Shown in pieces: positions 60,073 to 64,000 of a DNA stretch of 64,000 nt; the stretch's first letter is position 1; each line of letters begins with the position of its first letter. The notes beneath the pieces are model-generated. The model worked only from the letters and a program-made list of their open reading frames with translations, searched no databases and had not been told where the DNA came from. The stretch is taken from the NCBI RefSeq assembly GCF_008831035.1, contig NZ_WAJR01000001.1, positions 124,001-188,000 on the forward strand, read 5' to 3'. The DNA comes from Ellagibacter isourolithinifaciens (GTDB lineage Bacteria > Actinomycetota > Coriobacteriia > Coriobacteriales > Eggerthellaceae). Position numbers and translations under genes: made by a program.

Positions 60073-61605
60073 ATGCCCGGAATTGTATGGCTGATTATCG
60101 GCGCAATCGTCGGCATAGCTCTCGGCTTCGTCATCACCCGCTACGTAATCAACGCCTCGACGAAGAAAGCTGCTCAAGAGGCCGACGACATGATTGCTGA
60201 CGCAAAACGACAAGCCGAGACGATGCGCAAAGAGGCGGTCCTCGAAGCAAAGGACCAGGCTCTCAAACTCAAGCAGGAAGCCGAAGCAGAGAACAAGGAG
60301 CGCATGAAAGAGGTGCGCGCCGCTGAGAACCGCGTCTCCCAGCGCGAAGAATCGCTCGATCGCCGCGTTGAGTCGCTCGACGCAAGGGAGCATCAAATTT
60401 CCTCGTTGCAGGGCCAGATTGAACGCCGCGAGCGTGATGTCGCTCAAGTCGAGCAAGAAGCCTCGCAGCGCCTTGAGCGCATCGCGGGCATGACGCCCGA
60501 GGAAGCCAAGAACGAACTGCTCACCTCGCTGAAGGATGAGGTTGCTCACGAATCTGCCGCGATCATCCGCGATGCGGAAGCACAGGCGAAAGCCGAGGCA
60601 GACAAGAAGTCCCGCATGATCTTGAGCCTCGCCATCCAGCGCGTGGCTGCCGACCATTCGGCCGAGAACACGGTGTCGACGATCCATATCCCGTCCGACG
60701 ACCTCAAAGGCCGCATCATCGGACGAGAGGGCCGCAATATCCGCTCGTTCGAGCAGCTCACCGGCACGAACCTCATCATCGACGACACTCCCGAGTGCGT
60801 CACCATCTCATGCTTCGACCCCGTTCGCCGTGAAATCGGTCGCGTCACGATGGAGAACCTCATCGCTGACGGCCGCATCCACCCGGCGCGCATTGAGGAG
60901 ATGTTCGGCAAAGCCGAGCAGTACGTTAACCAGCGCGTTCGCGAAGCGGGCGAGCAAGCGGCTTTCGACACGGGGATCCACGACCTGCATCCCGAGCTCG
61001 TAAGAACCTTAGGCCGCCTTCGCTACCGCACCTCGTACGGTCAAAACGTGCTCAACCACTCGCTTGAGGTTGCATATCTTTCCGGCGTCATGGCCTCCGA
61101 ACTTGGGCTCGACCCGATTCCTGCCAAGCGAGCTGGCTTGCTGCACGACCTAGGCAAGGCGGTTGACCACGAAGTCGAGGGCAGCCATGCCGTCATCGGC
61201 GCAGACCTTGCACGCCGCTTCGGAGAGCGCCCCGAAATCGTCCATGCGATCGAAGCGCACCACAACGACGTCGAGCCGAACAGCGTCCTCGACGTACTCG
61301 TGCAGGCCGCCGACGCCGTTTCCGCTGCGCGTCCTGGTGCACGTAAAGAAACCCTCGACGCATACGTCAAGCGTCTTGAGAAGCTCGAGGAAATCGCCAA
61401 CTCCTACAAGGGCGTCGAGCGCACCTACGCTATCCAGGCCGGCCGCGAAGTCCGCGTCATGGTCGAGCCCGAAGTCGTCGACGAGGCTCAGACCGTCGTC
61501 TTGGCTCACGATATCGCTCACCGCATTGAGAGCGAGATGCAGTATCCGGGCCAGGTCAAGGTCGTTGTCATCCGTGAAAGTCGAGCCATCGGGATCGCAA
61601 AATAA
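60073..61605 (+). CDS. rny: Ribonuclease Y
   Basis: 510 residues. One N-terminal membrane helix (about 4-25), a long coiled coil (about 30-200), a KH domain ([19 protein letters not shown], near 215), and an HD domain with [12 protein letters not shown]. It cuts single-stranded mRNA at the membrane and starts decay. ATG 60073 follows GGGGGAG at good spacing. RNase Y here, rather than RNase E, is unlike many Actinobacteria. Confidence 0.96.
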   Translation: MPGIVWLIIGAIVGIALGFVITRYVINASTKKAAQEADDMIADAKRQAETMRKEAVLEAKDQALKLKQEAEAENKERMKEVRAAENRVSQREESLDRRVESLDAREHQISSLQGQIERRERDVAQVEQEASQRLERIAGMTPEEAKNELLTSLKDEVAHESAAIIRDAEAQAKAEADKKSRMILSLAIQRVAADHSAENTVSTIHIPSDDLKGRIIGREGRNIRSFEQLTGTNLIIDDTPECVTISCFDPVRREIGRVTMENLIADGRIHPARIEEMFGKAEQYVNQRVREAGEQAAFDTGIHDLHPELVRTLGRLRYRTSYGQNVLNHSLEVAYLSGVMASELGLDPIPAKRAGLLHDLGKAVDHEVEGSHAVIGADLARRFGERPEIVHAIEAHHNDVEPNSVLDVLVQAADAVSAARPGARKETLDAYVKRLEKLEEIANSYKGVERTYAIQAGREVRVMVEPEVVDEAQTVVLAHDIAHRIESEMQYPGQVKVVVIRESRAIGIAK

Positions 61606-61608
61606 TAC

Positions 61609-62709
61609 ATGGGCGCATCGAATCTCGAACAATTCGTTGATTCCATCTGTGACGAAAGCCATCTCCGAATCGAAGACGATTTAGGGGATGGCTTCGTTCG
61701 TCTTCGCACGTCCGAAGCGGAGCGGCGTCAAGCTGCCCACGACATCCGATCGACCGAGGACATCGTTATCGAGCTGCTTCGCAACGCACGAGACGCCCAT
61801 GCCCGCACCATTTTCCTTGCGGTAGGACGCGACGGGAATACTCGCAAGCTCACGATGCTCGACGACGGAGACGGCATTCCACTCGCCTTGCATGAGAAGA
61901 TCTTCGAACCGCGCGTCACTTCCAAGCTCGACACTGTCCACATAGACAAATGGGGAGTCCACGGCAGGGGAATGGCTCTCTACTCGATCAAAGTGAACTC
62001 GACGCAGGCAAAGGTTCTCGCATCGGACAAGGATTTCGGTAGCGCGATTTACGTCGAAACCGACCTCACCAAACTTCCCGAACGTGCCGATCAATCGACC
62101 TTCCCTACGTTCGAAGTAACGGAAGCGGGAACCTACTCGATGCGAGGGCCGAAAAACATCGTCCGCACCGCAACGGAATTCGCCCTCGAATCAAGGAAGG
62201 CATGCACGGTTTATTGGGGTTCGGCGACTGAAATCGCCGCCACGCTCTACGAGTTCGGGGCGACGACCACCTCTCCTGCCCTTCGAGCCTTCTGCAAAGA
62301 TCCGCTCGAGCTGCCAGTATGCAAACGCCTCTGCACTGCATCCGATCCGGCAAGCTTCGCTGAAATCGCAGAAGAATTGGGGCTCTCGCTTTCAGAACGA
62401 TCGGCGCGCCGAATCTTAAATGAGGAGATCAAGCCCATCATTTCATTGGCTGAACTCGTAAGGACTCAGGCGATTCCCGCAAAGGAAAAGGCACACGAAA
62501 CCTCGAAAGCGGCAAGTCAGAAAGCCGTCGATCGCGACGGCAGGTCGCTTCGTCTCTGCAATGAGGACAAGGCAATGCTCGCGGATTCCTGCAAGGATGC
62601 CTTCCTCGATATCGCCAATCGGTATTATCTTGATCCGCTCGGCGCACCTGAAGTGAAGGTCGGCCCCCAAAAGATCGAGATCACCCTGCGCTTCGATAAG
62701 CTGAGATAG
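61609..62709 (+). CDS. GHKL (MutL/Hsp90-type) ATPase of unknown function
   Basis: 366 residues. The N-terminal half carries the Bergerat ATP fold: N-box EDIVIELLRNARDAHA (E55, N59, D62), G1 LDDGDGIP (84-91), and G2 KWGVHGRGMAL (116-124). The C-terminal half (about 170-366) is mixed helical, without DNA-repair endonuclease or kinase motifs I can name, and ends in KIEITLRFDKLR. Its start is three bases after the rny stop. It stands between rny and spoVS, where Bacillus has the phosphodiesterase gene ymdB. A MutL paralogue is possible but no mutS is nearby, and the C-terminal region does not look like MutL. Confidence 0.8.
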   Translation: MGASNLEQFVDSICDESHLRIEDDLGDGFVRLRTSEAERRQAAHDIRSTEDIVIELLRNARDAHARTIFLAVGRDGNTRKLTMLDDGDGIPLALHEKIFEPRVTSKLDTVHIDKWGVHGRGMALYSIKVNSTQAKVLASDKDFGSAIYVETDLTKLPERADQSTFPTFEVTEAGTYSMRGPKNIVRTATEFALESRKACTVYWGSATEIAATLYEFGATTTSPALRAFCKDPLELPVCKRLCTASDPASFAEIAEELGLSLSERSARRILNEEIKPIISLAELVRTQAIPAKEKAHETSKAASQKAVDRDGRSLRLCNEDKAMLADSCKDAFLDIANRYYLDPLGAPEVKVGPQKIEITLRFDKLR

Positions 62710-62722
62710 CCGTTTGCGCAGG

Positions 62723-62751
62723 TTGCCACGCTGATGAGTAATTGCTATCAT
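62723..62751 (+). promoter_or_regulatory. spoVS-miaB promoter
   Basis: TTGCCA (62723-62728), 17-base spacer, TATCAT (62746-62751). About 60 bases before the spoVS start. Confidence 0.6.
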
Positions 62752-62811
62752 TTCTCTCAGTGACATAAATACCACCACTGAAACACACTACGAAACGACA
62801 AGGAAATGCTC

Positions 62812-63159
62812 GTGACAACCCCATCGGAATCGCAGCCGTCAATCGGCTGCTTAAAAGTGTCGTCGAAATCCTCTCCTGCATCTGTCGCTGGAGCGATCGC
62901 TGGCATGATCAAGGATGGACTTCACGTCGAGATTCAAGCGGTAGGGGCCGGCGCCGTGAACCAAGCAGTCAAAGCCATCGCTATCTCGCGTGGCTTCCTC
63001 TCTCCCGTGGGCGTCGAAATCGTATGCGCCCCATCCTTTGCCGACATCGTCATCGATGGCGAATACCGAACCGCCATCCGTTTCACCGTTGAACCGCGCG
63101 GCGCCGTGATACCTTCCATCGCCGCTGAACAGAAAACCGCCAACCCTACGGAGCGCTGA
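62812..63159 (+). CDS. spoVS: SpoVS-like stage V sporulation protein S
   Basis: 115 residues. LKVSSKSSPASVAGAIAGMI and GAGAVNQAVKAIAISRGFL are the SpoVS signature (an Alba-type fold). A 24-residue C-terminal tail extends beyond the Bacillus protein of 86 residues. In Bacillus it affects septation and coat assembly, but it also occurs in non-sporulating bacteria. GTG 62812 is favoured, with AAGGAA six bases upstream; ATG 62806 touches that sequence. Its stop is six bases before miaB. Confidence 0.9.
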   Translation: MTTPSESQPSIGCLKVSSKSSPASVAGAIAGMIKDGLHVEIQAVGAGAVNQAVKAIAISRGFLSPVGVEIVCAPSFADIVIDGEYRTAIRFTVEPRGAVIPSIAAEQKTANPTER

Positions 63160-63165
63160 TACCGC

Positions 63166-64000
63166 ATGCATTCACCCATCAATGGGCTTACGTTCTGCAT
63201 CCACACCTTCGGATGCCAAATGAATAAACACGATTCCGAGCGCATAGCAGGCATGCTCGAGGCGCTCGGAGCACTCATGGTAGAAACCGTTGAGGAATCC
63301 GATATCGTCGTCTTCATGACCTGCTGCGTCCGAGAAGCAGCCGACACACGCCTCTATGGCCAGGTTGCCTCCATGAAGAACATTCCACTTCGAGCAGAAT
63401 CTCCTCTGTCGAAGCGCGTCATCGCTGTCGGCGGCTGCATCGGACAGCGCGACGGGGAGAAGCTCACTGAAGCCCTTCCTCATCTCGATGTCGTGTTCGG
63501 CACGCACAACCTTGGGTCGCTTCCGAGATTGCTCGAGGCGGCGATTGAGGGACAGGGGAAGCAGGTCGAAGTGCTCGCCGCCTCATCCGAATTCCCGACA
63601 GAGCTCCCGACAAGCCGCGAGCATTCCTGGGCGGCATGGCTGCCCATCACCATCGGGTGCAACAATTTCTGCTCCTACTGCATCGTTCCCTATGTCCGCG
63701 GTCGCGAGAAATCGCGCTCTATTGAGGATATCGTCGCCGAGGCCGAGCGCTATGTCGCTTCCGGCGTGAAAGAAATTACGCTGCTCGGGCAGAACGTGAA
63801 CTCCTACGGCCGTGATCTTTATGGAAAACCCCGTTTCGCCGACATCCTCGATGCCGTCGACCAAACGGGAATCGAGCGGCTTCGCTTCGCAACGAGCCAT
63901 CCGAAGGACCTCACCGACGAGGTTATCGAGAAGTTCGGTTCGTTGCGATCGCTCATGCCTGCGCTCCACCTTCCCGTGCAGTCGGGCTCCAACGCTATTC
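63166..64000 (+). CDS. miaB: tRNA (N6-isopentenyl adenosine37-C2)-methylthiotransferase MiaB, 3' partial
   Basis: 278 codons are visible before the window ends. MTTase start HTFGCQMNKHDSERIAG, then the radical SAM motif in GCNNFCSYCIVPYVRGREKSR (CxxxCxxC). FGCQMN and the LLGQNVNSYG segment mark MiaB. It methylthiolates i6A37 in tRNA. ATG 63166 follows spoVS by six bases, and the pair shares the promoter at 62723. Confidence 0.93.
   Translation, partial: MHSPINGLTFCIHTFGCQMNKHDSERIAGMLEALGALMVETVEESDIVVFMTCCVREAADTRLYGQVASMKNIPLRAESPLSKRVIAVGGCIGQRDGEKLTEALPHLDVVFGTHNLGSLPRLLEAAIEGQGKQVEVLAASSEFPTELPTSREHSWAAWLPITIGCNNFCSYCIVPYVRGREKSRSIEDIVAEAERYVASGVKEITLLGQNVNSYGRDLYGKPRFADILDAVDQTGIERLRFATSHPKDLTDEVIEKFGSLRSLMPALHLPVQSGSNAI

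Overview
The window is about 60% GC, densely coded and almost entirely on the + strand. It looks like an anaerobic actinobacterium, most likely of class Coriobacteriia (Eggerthellales-like). The basis is an actinobacterial integration host factor gene (mihF), a ferredoxin-type 2-oxoacid oxidoreductase, a selenocysteine tRNA, and RNase Y with SpoVS in a Firmicutes-like gene order. The genus is inference. There is no IS element, prophage or CRISPR array; almost everything is chromosomal housekeeping.

Layout. 1-1163: end of a 2-oxoacid:acceptor oxidoreductase operon. 1352-4144: a periplasmic-sensor hybrid histidine kinase whose signal peptide is cut off by two in-frame stops. 4398-5391: tRNA-Sec(UCA) followed by a formate/nitrite-type channel. 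5440-7696: an unknown membrane protein and an ArsB/NhaD-type permease. 7730-17823: the complete UMP pathway (pyrR-pyrB-pyrC-carA-carB-pyrK-pyrD-pyrF), preceded by a PyrR RNA element, a possible leader ORF and a hairpin over the pyrR ribosome site. 18266-20667: mihF-gmk-rpoZ-thiI. 21050-25136: comEA-comEC-holA. 25261-25761 (-): rpsT with a long tail. 26135-34698: lepA, a small membrane protein, dusB, hemW, a CIRCE site, hrcA-dnaJ-rsmE-mtaB. 34826-38991 (-): metF, a stand-alone methionine synthase activation protein, and metH lacking that domain. 39072-44617: phoH-ybeY-dgkA-era, a zinc-ribbon/PASTA membrane protein, recO and a TSCPD protein. 44796-64000: rpsO-pnp-dapB-dapA-rnj-ftsK-rodZ-like-yajQ-rimO-pgsA/cinA-recA-recX-rny-GHKL ATPase-spoVS-miaB (cut by the window end).

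How the genes fit together. The pyr block makes UMP from bicarbonate and feeds Gmk/RpoZ-linked nucleotide and transcription functions. The right third resembles the Bacillus rpsO-pnp-...-dapA-rnj-ftsK-rodZ-pgsA-cinA-recA-rny-ymdB-spoVS-miaB region, and combines RNA decay (PNPase, RNase J, RNase Y), lysine/cell-wall precursor synthesis, chromosome segregation and recombination.

The most interesting points are: an uncharacterised MutL/Hsp90-type (GHKL) ATPase in the place of ymdB between rny and spoVS; the doubly stopped but otherwise intact kinase; the two-hairpin pyrR leader; a PgsA-CinA fusion; a roughly 166-residue ribosomal protein S20; tRNA-Sec beside a formate-type channel; a short terminated transcription unit between thiI and comEA; and a zinc-ribbon/PASTA protein with a duplicated DKTQVID motif.
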